DNA from: Magnetococcales bacterium | GTDB taxonomy: Bacteria > Pseudomonadota > Magnetococcia > Magnetococcales > JADFXB01 | DNA: 35,135 bases | Direction: 5' to 3' | Assembly: GCA_015233935.1 (NCBI GenBank) | Contig: JADFXB010000031.1 | Span: 1-35,135 of the forward strand | Shown: in pieces, positions 1 to 8,181 of the stretch | Numbering within the stretch: position 1 is the stretch's first letter | Layout: each line of letters starts with the position of its first letter | Program-made: the position numbers and the translations under genes | Notes under the pieces: generated by a model | Database searches by the model: none | What the model was told of the DNA's origin: nothing | Seen by the model: the letters and a program-made list of their open reading frames with translations, nothing else

Positions 1-594
1 AGTCAGGACAAGCGTCTGGAGATGCTGTGGCGTCACACTGTCACGGTGGCCAAGTCTGCCGAGTTCATCGCTACATGGTTGAATGCGTCAATTTCACCTG
101 AAGATGCTTACATGGCGGGACTTTTTCACGATTGTGCCATTCCAGTGCTAATCAAAAAGTTCCAGATTGCCGATACCTATTTTGGTGGGGGCAGTCCGGC
201 GGGTGAACTTATCCGGCGGGAAGAGGCGGCATGCGGCACCAACCATGCCCTGGTGGGAGGCATCATGGCCAAAAGCTGGGGAATGACCAGGGAGATCAGT
301 CAGTCCATCAAGTACCACCATGTGACCTCCCTCAAGGAGATTGATGACGATGCTTGCCATTCCATGTGGTTTATTGTGCGGGTGGCCGATTTTGTTGCAG
401 AGCGTGTATTTTGGGGTGGTGGTTTGGATAATTACGAGTATTTGTTCAATAAACTTGATACCTCGTCAGGTTATTTGAATTCCATGCAGATCGACCAGTA
501 CACGCTGGAAAAGATAGGGGTGTCTGGCCAAATGTTGAATGAGTTAATCAACGACATGAATGATTTCATCACCCTGGACGATGCAGACCTGTAA
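1..594 (+). CDS. HDOD-domain protein, C-terminal part (5' truncated by window)
   Basis: The reading frame is open from base 1 with no start visible, so the gene begins upstream. The visible 197 residues are the C-terminal two thirds of an HDOD domain, an HD-related signalling fold. They include the segment AGLFHDCAIPVLI and, later, a NHALVGGIMAKSWG helix and a YHH motif. The same landmarks occur in the complete HDOD gene at 17648-18556, so the two are paralogues flanking the core island. HDOD proteins usually act in signalling or regulation and are often not enzymes; the precise role here is unknown. The next gene starts 39 bases downstream on the same strand, so the two may be co-transcribed. 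Confidence 0.8.
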   Translation, partial: SQDKRLEMLWRHTVTVAKSAEFIATWLNASISPEDAYMAGLFHDCAIPVLIKKFQIADTYFGGGSPAGELIRREEAACGTNHALVGGIMAKSWGMTREISQSIKYHHVTSLKEIDDDACHSMWFIVRVADFVAERVFWGGGLDNYEYLFNKLDTSSGYLNSMQIDQYTLEKIGVSGQMLNELINDMNDFITLDDADL

Positions 595-633
595 AAATTG
601 CGAAACAGATGAACACTTTGGCGGGAAAGGGGT

Positions 634-1356
634 ATGACAATGAGCACGGACGGTAATCCCAAATCCAAGTTGGTTTTCTCGCAACTGGCGGAAGAAGCCG
701 ACGGGCTCGGCAAGCGTATCGAGAAATATGTGCAGATGGAAAGGGATTTGCAAACCCTCCCCCTGCCACGGGATGACTTCGCCCAGCAATTGGCCCAGTG
801 GGTGGATCTGGAAGCAGAGCGTTATATTCCCATGTTGGCGCAAGAGGTGAGTCCTCTGGTGGAGCAGCCCTACTTTGATCCGGCGAAAGCAGAAATCCAT
901 CTGCTGGCAAAAGACGAAAATGGTCAGATTGATGTGGATCGGATGCAGGCGATGGTTGCCTATCTCTTCCGGGATCAGCTCAAGGAGGCCATGCAGCAGG
1001 CGGTGGCTGGCTTGAAGTGGCCAAGGAAGGTGGGGCCGCCCAGAATGAGGCGGGATCAGATGATTGCCAGTATTCATGCCAAACTGGAAAGCCTGCAAAG
1101 CCGTGAAGGGGAGTTGATGGCGGTTGCCCGTGACCTGTTGCGCAAACTGGAGAAAGATCGGGATTCTGCAGAGATGCCCAAGCCATTGGAAATGGCCAAA
1201 CCCATGACCAACCAGGAAAGCCGTGTGGTCACTCCTGTTATTGAGGCAATGCCAGAGGATAGTGATTTGACGGACGAAGAAAAAATATTGCTCGAAAGTT
1301 TGCAAGGTGATAGGGTGGTGGAGTTGCCGGGACTTCGTAAAACGGGTACAGGCTGA
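634..1356 (+). CDS. Hypothetical protein, 240 aa
   Basis: I do not recognise a family. The start at 634 is preceded by a purine-rich GGGAAAGGGG ribosome site; an in-frame ATG at 640 is an alternative. The product is predicted soluble, charged and mostly helical, with no signal peptide or membrane segment. Heptad-like charged stretches occur around residues 10-60 and 140-190. The C-terminal quarter is rich in Pro, Met and acidic residues and looks disordered. It lies between a HDOD gene and mamD on the same strand, 170 bases before mamD, so it may be island-associated, but nothing in the sequence assigns a function. Confidence 0.7.
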   Translation: MTMSTDGNPKSKLVFSQLAEEADGLGKRIEKYVQMERDLQTLPLPRDDFAQQLAQWVDLEAERYIPMLAQEVSPLVEQPYFDPAKAEIHLLAKDENGQIDVDRMQAMVAYLFRDQLKEAMQQAVAGLKWPRKVGPPRMRRDQMIASIHAKLESLQSREGELMAVARDLLRKLEKDRDSAEMPKPLEMAKPMTNQESRVVTPVIEAMPEDSDLTDEEKILLESLQGDRVVELPGLRKTGTG

Positions 1357-1525
1357 TGGCTGGATGAATTGAGATGGTCGATCATGAGGGACTGAGGGGA
1401 TGATTGGACCAAAAATAGTGCAGGACATTCCGTAATTTTTGCTAAAACTTGAGATTGGTCTCAGTCAGAAGAAATTTGGCGGCGTGTCCGTTGACAAGGT
1501 TATTGGCTACTTTTGGGGGTGAAAC
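1357..1525 (+). promoter_or_regulatory. Intergenic leader before mamD (possible promoter region)
   Basis: This 169-bp gap precedes the first recognisable magnetosome gene. It holds a small inverted repeat, TGAGA-TTGG-TCTCA, at 1450-1463 and a TTGACA at 1491-1496, but there is no convincing -10 hexamer 16-18 bases beyond it. It is the largest gap before the long gene run starts, so a promoter is plausible; the exact site cannot be assigned by eye. Confidence 0.3.
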
Positions 1526-2308
1526 ATGATCGATCAAGCTGTAATGCTTAAGGTGGAAGCCGCAACGCAGGCAGCGCAATTGCCCGCCTTGAGCGGCAAG
1601 ACGTTTACGGTGGCCAAAACGGTGACCGCTGGTGATGGTCTCAGCAAATGGCTGGTTTTGATGCCCCAGGGTGGTGGCAAGGCTGTGGCCGATGGGGTGG
1701 TGGTGCTGAAGGTGGAAGGTGGCAAAAACGTGCTGGGCAGTCTGGTTGGTCAGACTTTTACCGTTGGCAAGGCCCCTATCGTGGGTCAGGGGGTTGGCAA
1801 ATGGCTGGTGTTGCAGCCTCAGACGGCCACGGGAGCAGCCGGGTTCAAGGGCATTCTGAGTGGCACCGGTGTCGCTGGCAAGGCCGGGGCGACAACACAG
1901 TTTGTTAATGGTTTGGTTGCAGCACCACCAGTGGATCCAGGTTTGGCCATGGCCCTCAAGGCGGCGGAAGTCGAATTGCCGGAAGTAGCAGCGGCTGCCA
2001 AGGGTGCGGCGGGCAAAGCTGCCGCAGCCAAGGGAGCAGCGGTTGCAGCCAAGGGTGGCGGCGCGGCCATTGCCAAAGGTGGGGCTGTGGCAGGCGGTGC
2101 GGCAGTTGGTGTGGCTGGCAAGAGTGCCGCCAGTGGTACCATTTGGTCCGGCACCGGCACCAGTCTGGGCTTGGGTCTGGGGCTGGGTGCATGGGGACCG
2201 GCAATTTTGGTGGGAGCACTTGCTGCCGTTGGCGTGGGTGTCTACAGCTATCTCAAGAACCGTGATGCGGACGATACTGTGGGCGAACTGCATGATGCGG
2301 TGAGCTGA
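1526..2308 (+). CDS. mamD: MamD (Mms7)-like magnetosome membrane protein, copy 1
   Basis: MamD is a magnetosome-membrane protein that takes part in controlling magnetite crystal size. Two tandem units of about 25 residues, at roughly 24-48 and 75-99, share the pattern G-K/Q-TFTV-x-K ... KWLVL-x-PQ. A low-complexity Ala/Gly/Lys region follows at about residues 150-205. Then comes the LGLGLGLG motif typical of Mms6/MamD/MamG proteins, directly before one membrane helix (about 226-247) and a short charged tail. The start follows TTTTGGGGGTG. A paralogue of identical length, 260 aa, lies at 27116. mamF follows after 10 bases, echoing the mamGFDC grouping of magnetospirilla; no mamC or mamG is seen in the window. 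Confidence 0.88.
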   Translation: MIDQAVMLKVEAATQAAQLPALSGKTFTVAKTVTAGDGLSKWLVLMPQGGGKAVADGVVVLKVEGGKNVLGSLVGQTFTVGKAPIVGQGVGKWLVLQPQTATGAAGFKGILSGTGVAGKAGATTQFVNGLVAAPPVDPGLAMALKAAEVELPEVAAAAKGAAGKAAAAKGAAVAAKGGGAAIAKGGAVAGGAAVGVAGKSAASGTIWSGTGTSLGLGLGLGAWGPAILVGALAAVGVGVYSYLKNRDADDTVGELHDAVS

Positions 2309-2318
2309 GGTGCCAGCC

Positions 2319-2642
2319 ATGTCAGGACTCCATACCAACCGGAAGATTGGTGCTAGGGCACGTTTCATGGCACTGATCAGCTATCTCAGTGTGTTGTGCT
2401 TGATTCCGTTGATTCTCGATGAACAGGATGCCTATGTGCGGTTTCACTCCCGGCAAGGGCTGGTTCTCTGGATTTGGGGTGTTTTGGCCATTTTCAGTAT
2501 AAACGTGCCAGGAATCGGAGGTTTTCTGTTCAGTATTTCGTTTGTCTTCATCACGGTGTCGAGTTTGATTGGCATCGCATCTGTGTTGCTTGCCAGGAGT
2601 TGGCGGTTGCCAATTTTGGGGCGCATCGCTGATACATTGTGA
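2319..2642 (+). CDS. mamF: MamF-like magnetosome membrane protein, copy 1
   Basis: This is a small integral membrane protein of 107 aa, near the usual 110 or so of MamF, with about three hydrophobic segments. The family signature is visible: MALISYLSVLCLIPL, then DAYVRFHSRQGLVLW, and a C-terminal RSWRLPILG. MamF is a DUF4870/Tic20-like protein that helps set crystal size. ATG 2319 is preferred over GTG 2310 because GAGG lies about 9 bases upstream and because the product then has the same length as the 27914 paralogue. It overlaps no gene but sits 10 bases after mamD and 23 before mamH, so it is probably in the same transcript. Confidence 0.88.
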   Translation: MSGLHTNRKIGARARFMALISYLSVLCLIPLILDEQDAYVRFHSRQGLVLWIWGVLAIFSINVPGIGGFLFSISFVFITVSSLIGIASVLLARSWRLPILGRIADTL

Positions 2643-2665
2643 AGTCGTCCAGGGGGAGTTTGAAC

Positions 2666-3979
2666 ATGCCAGGTGAGGTGCGGGAGGGCCATCGCAACAC
2701 GCTTTACTTGTTGTCTGCGGTGTCGATGATCTTCATGACGCTGACCCTGGCTGTTCAACCCCTCTATCTTAGCGAACAACTGGGGTTGGGGCGGGAAAAT
2801 GCTGGTTTTGTCAATGCCAACATTCAGGTGCTCACCGAAATATTGGACCTGCTGTTCATTGGTTATCTGGGTTATCTTTCTGATCGTTTTGGTCGCACCC
2901 CGCTGATTGTTGTCGGCTTTTTGGTTTCTGCCGTCACGGCCACCATGGCCGCCTTCAGTGTGGAATTGGGTGAGATTGTTGGTATTGGTGGTTTGGCATT
3001 TTTTTATGTGACTCGTGCAGTCTCTTCGTTGGGGGCAACAGCGGTGCTGCCCCAGTTGGCCACCCTAAGCGGCGATTTTTCCAATCGGGAGGAGCGGCCA
3101 ACCCTGGTTGCCAACACCGGCTTCATGATGGCTTTCGGGGCCACGCTGGTCTATGCCGTGCTGATGCAGATACCTCAGGAAGTGGGAGTGTTGTCTGTCA
3201 TGCTGTTGACCGGTGCCGTCGCTTTGGTTGGTGCCTGGTTGGCGAAAAACTTTTTGGTGGATGTGGCTCCCCGCCTTGCCGGTAATCCCAGCGTGTCTGC
3301 CCGTCGGCAGGGAGCTGGAGCCATGCGGCGGTTGTTGGTGATGGTCAAACGGGAAAAGGGGTTGGTTCTCAGCTTTGCCACTGCCTTCATATCTCGTAAC
3401 GACATGGTGCTGGTTGGTTTGTTCCTGATGACCTGGTCGATCTATTTTGCCGAACTGCTGGGCATGGAACCAGTTCAGGCCGCCTCCCGTGCCGGCCTGA
3501 CCATCGGTTTTATCGGTCTGGTGGTGCTGGTTTCCATCCCGATCTGGGGGCGGATAATCGCACGCATCGGGCGGGTGCCTGCCATCGTCCTGGGGTTGGC
3601 TTTGTCGGGTTTGGGCTTTTGTGGCATAGGTTTGATTGTTAATCCGTTCGGCGTATGGATGTTGTTGCCATCCTTGCTGTTGGGCTTTGGCCAAGCTGGT
3701 GCCCTGCTGGCTCCGCAAGTGCTGACCATGGATCTTGCACCGGAAGAGATGCGAGGCACAGTTCTTGGTGCCTTTAATACTGTTGGTTGTCTGGGGGTGA
3801 TCCTTTTTTTGCAGGCTGGTGGTTTGCTCTTTGACTGGTTTGGACCCCACATGCCATTCGTTCTGCTTGGCATAGCCAATCTGTTGCTTATGGCGTATGG
3901 GTTGGCTATCATGAACGAGGCATCTGCAGAAGATTCTCCGCAAACCGCTAAAGTTGGCGCGAATATAGAGGATTTCTGA
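2666..3979 (+). CDS. mamH: MamH, major facilitator superfamily transporter of the magnetosome
   Basis: This is a 437-aa MFS permease with about 12 hydrophobic helices. The classic loop between helices 2 and 3, GYLSDRFGRTPLIVVG, is at residues of about 72-87. A matching loop in the second half (RIIARIGRVPAIVLG) supports the two-bundle fold. Length and first position in the mamHIE order fit MamH, which is implicated in iron supply to the magnetosome. ATG 2666 is chosen because AGGGGGAG lies about 7 bases upstream; the in-frame GTG at 2639 would overlap mamF without a site. The stop is followed by a 65-bp gap before mamI. Confidence 0.9.
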   Translation: MPGEVREGHRNTLYLLSAVSMIFMTLTLAVQPLYLSEQLGLGRENAGFVNANIQVLTEILDLLFIGYLGYLSDRFGRTPLIVVGFLVSAVTATMAAFSVELGEIVGIGGLAFFYVTRAVSSLGATAVLPQLATLSGDFSNREERPTLVANTGFMMAFGATLVYAVLMQIPQEVGVLSVMLLTGAVALVGAWLAKNFLVDVAPRLAGNPSVSARRQGAGAMRRLLVMVKREKGLVLSFATAFISRNDMVLVGLFLMTWSIYFAELLGMEPVQAASRAGLTIGFIGLVVLVSIPIWGRIIARIGRVPAIVLGLALSGLGFCGIGLIVNPFGVWMLLPSLLLGFGQAGALLAPQVLTMDLAPEEMRGTVLGAFNTVGCLGVILFLQAGGLLFDWFGPHMPFVLLGIANLLLMAYGLAIMNEASAEDSPQTAKVGANIEDF

Positions 3980-4044
3980 TTTACAGACCCCGTTATCAGC
4001 ATCGTATATGTGTAACTGTTGAATAGTTTGGAGGAAAGTGGGCA

Positions 4045-4263
4045 ATGCCTAACATTATTTTTGGCTTGGTGGCCATCGCCCTGGGATTATGGGGTCTTAC
4101 GGCTTGGTGGTATTCGGTGTCCGAGGCGTTAAGGGGGTTGATGCCCATTATCCTGGTGCTGGTCGGGCTGGTAGCGTTGGGGGCGGGTATTACCTCCATG
4201 CGCGAAACCAAGCGTCCCATGCAATCAGACATGAACGAATCCACCGCCGACAGAGACGAGTAA
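4045..4263 (+). CDS. mamI: MamI, small magnetosome vesicle-formation protein
   Basis: This is a 72-aa protein with two hydrophobic helices (about residues 3-20 and 31-50) separated by a short loop, and a charged hydrophilic tail. It has the size and layout of MamI, one of the few proteins required to form the magnetosome membrane. GGAGG lies 10-14 bases upstream of the start. It stands between mamH and mamE as in other islands. Only four bases separate its stop from the mamE start, so translation is probably coupled. Confidence 0.88.
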   Translation: MPNIIFGLVAIALGLWGLTAWWYSVSEALRGLMPIILVLVGLVALGAGITSMRETKRPMQSDMNESTADRDE

Positions 4264-4267
4264 TGAA

Positions 4268-6316
4268 ATGGCTGCCAACGAAGGGATCTATTGCGCCCGA
4301 GATTTACGCAAATACCTGATCGGTGCGGCCATCCTGGGTACGGTGGTCCTGGTCGGCACTTGGTGGTACATGAAGTACTACGCCAAAATCGGGCCTTACG
4401 CTGCACAGGTGGCTGCCCCTGGGATCACGGGTGTACCGACCACCACGCCTGTGGTGGGATATCCTGGTGTCAACCGGGTTACCCCATGGGTACAGCCGGT
4501 AGCCGCCTTTGTACCGGGTGATTTGGCTGCACCAACGAGTCCTTTCGTTGCGGTTGCCAAGGCAGTAAAGCGGAGCGTGGTCAATGTCAGTGCCATTCGG
4601 CAGACCACACCCAACGCTATAATTAACCCTGGTGCTCCTGCCTCCCCTCCCGCCGTGGGTGTTCCTCCCCCCGCCATGGCCTCTGCCCCACCCGCACCGA
4701 CCACACCGTCAACCGACGGCGGTGATGCCCGTTATGCTCGTCCAGGCATGGGGGCAGCGTTGGAGAGTGTCGGCTCCGGTATCATTGTGACGCGTGACGG
4801 GTATATCCTGACCAACTACCACGTGGTGGACCAGAGTGTGGAGATCTACGTTACCGCCTTTGGCAGCAATGGCATGGTCAGTCGGCATGCTGCGGACGTG
4901 GTGCAGCGGGATGAAACCCGCGATCTTGCTTTATTGAAAATTACTCCAGAGTGGCCGTTGCAACCCTCCGTTATAGGTGACGAACGTACAGTTCAGGTTG
5001 GAACACCGGTGATTGCCATTGGTACTCCCTTTGGTTTGGATCAAACCGTGAGTCAGGGCATCATATCCGGCAAAAACCGGGTGATGACCATTGAGGGAAT
5101 CACCCACAAGGGGTTGTTGCAAACCGATGCCGCCATCAATCAGGGCAATTCGGGCGGTCCATTGGTGGATGTCAACGGAAACGTGGTGGGCGTCAATACT
5201 GCCATCTATACCCCCACCGGGGCCTTTGCCGGGGTGAGTTTCGCTATTCCCGCCAGCAGTGCACGGGAATTTTTGCGTCGTGCCATGCCGGTGATGGAAG
5301 AGACCATGGATATGTTGCCCAATGGCAGTAGTTATGGGCTAAATGCTGCTGCCACCAATCGGGTGCCACCACCCATCTATGCCAATTCAGTCATACCCCA
5401 CGAAAATCGTGGTGAATGTCAGCAATGCCATCAAATTTTGCCTGTCCCAGGACAGGCCGGCGGTCGGATGGTTAATCAGCCAATCGTTGGTTATGGTCAG
5501 GGATTTGCCGTCACCCCTGGTGGTGCAATGGCACTGAATGTGGGGCAACCCGGTGCCTCCCCCTCCCCCTCTTCCTTTGCTGCCGTCGGTTTGATGGCTG
5601 AACAGGTGGGGCTTGATACCCAATCCTTGACGCCGGAAATCCTCCAGCAGATTACCTATCCCTATCGTGAAGGAGTGCTGGTGCGGTACGTGCGGGATGG
5701 CTCTCTGGCAGCCCAGTCTGGACTGATGGCTGGCGATATTTTGTATAAACTGGACGGTCGCTGGGTTAAATCGCCGGAAGATTTGGCCAGTCAGTTGGCC
5801 ATGGTCAATCCGGGTGAAGAGGGCAAAAATGTTCGCCTTACCATGATCCGCAATGGTCGCCAGCAGGAGGTCAAGCTTCTCATCCAGCCCGCTGTCAAGG
5901 GTGCTCCTCCGGTGGCGGCATGGAATGGCGGCGTGGCCAATCCGGGCGTGATGCCCCCCACCCAAATGGCCCCCCCCCCCATGATGCCTATGCCCAACCC
6001 TAAAGGTCAAGCCAAAGGGGCGGGCAAGATGAAGACCGAATTTGAGTGGTTGGGTATGGAAATGACCCCCAATAATCCCATGCCTGGTGCCAACCAAGGT
6101 CCCATGAAACGGGGGGCCGTGGTTAAGGAGGTGGGGGCACGCTCTGCTGCGGAGACCGCAGGCATCCAGGCCAATGACCTTATTCTGTCCATCAACCGCA
6201 TGCCGGTGCCCAACGCCGGGGCGTTGGATCAGGCGATTCGCAGCAGCGATCTCAACCAGGGAATACTGGTAGAGTTGGAACGGGATAACCGTCGTATGTA
6301 TACCACGTTGCAATGA
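4268..6316 (+). CDS. mamE: MamE, trypsin-like (HtrA/DegP) magnetosome protease with one magnetochrome and two PDZ domains
   Basis: This is a 682-aa membrane-anchored serine protease with a membrane helix at about residues 17-36 and a Pro/Ala-rich linker to about 150. The trypsin-like domain carries the full triad: H185 (TNYHVVD), D219 (RDLALLKI) and S295 (GNSGGPL). One CxxCH haem site (C384, C387, H388) forms a single magnetochrome domain. Two PDZ domains follow, at about 440-540 and 590-680. MamE sorts magnetosome proteins and promotes crystal maturation. From memory, AMB-1 MamE carries two CxxCH motifs, so the single one is notable. A run of 11 C at 5970-5980 encodes part of a Pro-Met linker between the PDZ domains. 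The stop overlaps the next start (ATGA). Confidence 0.95.
   Translation: MAANEGIYCARDLRKYLIGAAILGTVVLVGTWWYMKYYAKIGPYAAQVAAPGITGVPTTTPVVGYPGVNRVTPWVQPVAAFVPGDLAAPTSPFVAVAKAVKRSVVNVSAIRQTTPNAIINPGAPASPPAVGVPPPAMASAPPAPTTPSTDGGDARYARPGMGAALESVGSGIIVTRDGYILTNYHVVDQSVEIYVTAFGSNGMVSRHAADVVQRDETRDLALLKITPEWPLQPSVIGDERTVQVGTPVIAIGTPFGLDQTVSQGIISGKNRVMTIEGITHKGLLQTDAAINQGNSGGPLVDVNGNVVGVNTAIYTPTGAFAGVSFAIPASSAREFLRRAMPVMEETMDMLPNGSSYGLNAAATNRVPPPIYANSVIPHENRGECQQCHQILPVPGQAGGRMVNQPIVGYGQGFAVTPGGAMALNVGQPGASPSPSSFAAVGLMAEQVGLDTQSLTPEILQQITYPYREGVLVRYVRDGSLAAQSGLMAGDILYKLDGRWVKSPEDLASQLAMVNPGEEGKNVRLTMIRNGRQQEVKLLIQPAVKGAPPVAAWNGGVANPGVMPPTQMAPPPMMPMPNPKGQAKGAGKMKTEFEWLGMEMTPNNPMPGANQGPMKRGAVVKEVGARSAAETAGIQANDLILSINRMPVPNAGALDQAIRSSDLNQGILVELERDNRRMYTTLQ
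5970..5980 (+). repeat. 11-base poly-C tract inside mamE
   Basis: Eleven consecutive C residues lie in the linker codons between PDZ1 and PDZ2 of mamE. Gain or loss of one base would shift the frame and remove the second PDZ domain. It may be a phase-variable site or simply a sequencing-prone homopolymer; the frame is open as given. Confidence 0.6.
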
Positions 6317-8181
6317 AACCGAAAGATACAATACTGCCTGATGGGCCAGTTGTCAGGGTGGGGGATCCGACTGTCGCCACCCCGTTCCATCTGACCGTCA
6401 ATCCTGGATTTGGGAGAATGACGTTGACCGTTGAATTACAAACAACTGATCAAGAGCCTTCTCCAGATGCGGACGAGGCGCAACCCGTTGTTGGCAACAA
6501 CAATGCCTTTCCAACTGAGTTGCTGGAGCAGATCCGCAAGCGTCGTCTGGGGGCGGTGGCTTCTACTGGCGAAACCGAATCACGGGACGGTTATGACATT
6601 TGGGCCGCCAAGGCGGACAATAAAATATTGGCTGTAAATCCCTGGCAAGAACGTCATGCCAAGGTGCCGGAGTTGACGGCTACACCGGAGCAAGAATTGG
6701 TCAATGAGGTGGGGGGCGGACAAAGGGTTGTTATCACCATCCAAAATCCTGAATCCGAGACACGAATGGTCCCGACCGTGATTTACGATGGCGACGGGAG
6801 CGGGGAGGACGGGGAACAGCCCATCGAAGATGCCATCCCTGAAGCAGATGCCGTGCAGGAAGATAAAGAGGTAGACGCCACCCTGCCCATTGGAACCAAC
6901 TGTGAGGAAGAGCTTGAGGAAGCAGAGATTTCTGATGATGGAGAATTGGTCCAATCGTTGGAAGAATCCGACCAATCCTTCGCCGAACGGTTGAAGGCCG
7001 ATGTTCTCCAGAAATTAGGCGTCGAGGCGGGTGAGGACGGGGTTATCATGATGATTACCGAAACCCCTTTTGATGCGGTTGCTGACCAGATTGAGGCCAT
7101 GGTTGAGCAAGAGGAAAACCTTGCCGAGAAGGAACAGGAACAGGGATGGAGTAAGTTTGAGGATGCTTCAGACCAGATGGTTGAAGATCATGCCGTAACC
7201 CTTTCTGCCGACGTGGAAGCTGGTGGGGAGGTTTTGGTGGATGAAGTCAATAACAGTTCCCCTGATTTGCCAGCCAAACCTGCAACCATTGCTTTGTCCA
7301 TGAGCAATGCCTTTCATAAAATTGAAAACTTGCCTACGCAAAAAAATCCACAGGCGGCGGCAATTGCCGGTGAGTTATCGGATTTGTTGCGGGAGATGCA
7401 GCCCCAAAAAAAAATAAGTGAACGGTTGATTGAAAGTATTGGTGAGACTCCAACGGTTGGCCCAACGACGGTTCCAGTGGGTACAAAGGCTTTAGCTTCA
7501 ATGCGCACTCCAACGCCAACTCTGGCTCCCACACCAATAATGCGGACGCCGGTACCTGTGGCTGTTGTCCCTCATATCCAATCTGCCCGAGCTGAATCGC
7601 TGCGGAAAAGTGTTCCGGTAGAACCACTGGGGGCTGGGGTGGTCAACTTGCTGGGCGATGCAGTTGGTGGGGTGGCCGGTCTGTTCGGATTTAAAAAAAA
7701 AGCAAGCTCCAAAAAGATTGGTAAGAAGTCCGTTGCATCTGCCCAGGGTGTACCCGTCCAATCTGTTGCCCTTCCTCGGCAAAAAGTGATGGTGGAACCA
7801 CTTGGGGCGGGTGTGGTCAACATGCTTGGTGACGCTGTGGGTGGGGTTGCCAGAAGTGGTCAGAAGGCAGTTAACCTTGTTACATGCAACAGAGCCACTG
7901 GAGCAGGTGACAAAAAAGGCTCTCCTTATGTCCAGGTAACCAAACAAGCGATTGCCCGAAGCGGTGCTGCGGTTACCGGCGGTTTGCAGGCCGTTGCCAA
8001 TGGTCTAGGACTGGTGGTTAAAGGCGGCGTGACCATGGTAACTGGAACTCTGGGGTGTCTCACCGGAGCTGTAGTGTGCATTGGTCGGTCGGTGGTCGGT
8101 GGTTTTCATCCCAACCGGACAGAAACAAAAATATCCCGCATTACTGAGTCATTGAACACAGCCGCAGGTGATCGCACATGA
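6313..8181 (+). CDS. Large acidic MamJ-like protein (chain-assembly candidate)
   Basis: This 622-aa protein sits exactly between mamE and mamK, the place of mamJ, whose acidic product ties magnetosomes to the MamK filament. Residues of about 155-340 are strongly acidic. A helical segment AIAGELSDLLREMQP lies near 351-365. Two copies of the unit VEPLGAGVVN-L/M-LGDAVGGVA are at 436-455 and 494-513, separated by a Lys-rich stretch. The C-terminus is Gly/Val-rich and ends with TGTLGCLTGAVVCIG (577-591). A shorter paralogue at 28314 has the same helix, one repeat unit and the same C-terminal motif. Assignment to MamJ rests on position, acidity and Gly-rich tail, not on clear homology. The start at 6313 overlaps the mamE stop; ATG 6418 is an in-frame alternative. 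Confidence 0.7.
   Translation: MKPKDTILPDGPVVRVGDPTVATPFHLTVNPGFGRMTLTVELQTTDQEPSPDADEAQPVVGNNNAFPTELLEQIRKRRLGAVASTGETESRDGYDIWAAKADNKILAVNPWQERHAKVPELTATPEQELVNEVGGGQRVVITIQNPESETRMVPTVIYDGDGSGEDGEQPIEDAIPEADAVQEDKEVDATLPIGTNCEEELEEAEISDDGELVQSLEESDQSFAERLKADVLQKLGVEAGEDGVIMMITETPFDAVADQIEAMVEQEENLAEKEQEQGWSKFEDASDQMVEDHAVTLSADVEAGGEVLVDEVNNSSPDLPAKPATIALSMSNAFHKIENLPTQKNPQAAAIAGELSDLLREMQPQKKISERLIESIGETPTVGPTTVPVGTKALASMRTPTPTLAPTPIMRTPVPVAVVPHIQSARAESLRKSVPVEPLGAGVVNLLGDAVGGVAGLFGFKKKASSKKIGKKSVASAQGVPVQSVALPRQKVMVEPLGAGVVNMLGDAVGGVARSGQKAVNLVTCNRATGAGDKKGSPYVQVTKQAIARSGAAVTGGLQAVANGLGLVVKGGVTMVTGTLGCLTGAVVCIGRSVVGGFHPNRTETKISRITESLNTAAGDRT

Noticed and set aside
544-1428. 294-aa open frame on the - strand
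   Set aside because: It is opposite the 634-1356 gene, has His/Phe/Gln-rich composition and no recognisable domain. The + strand frame has a ribosome site and natural composition.
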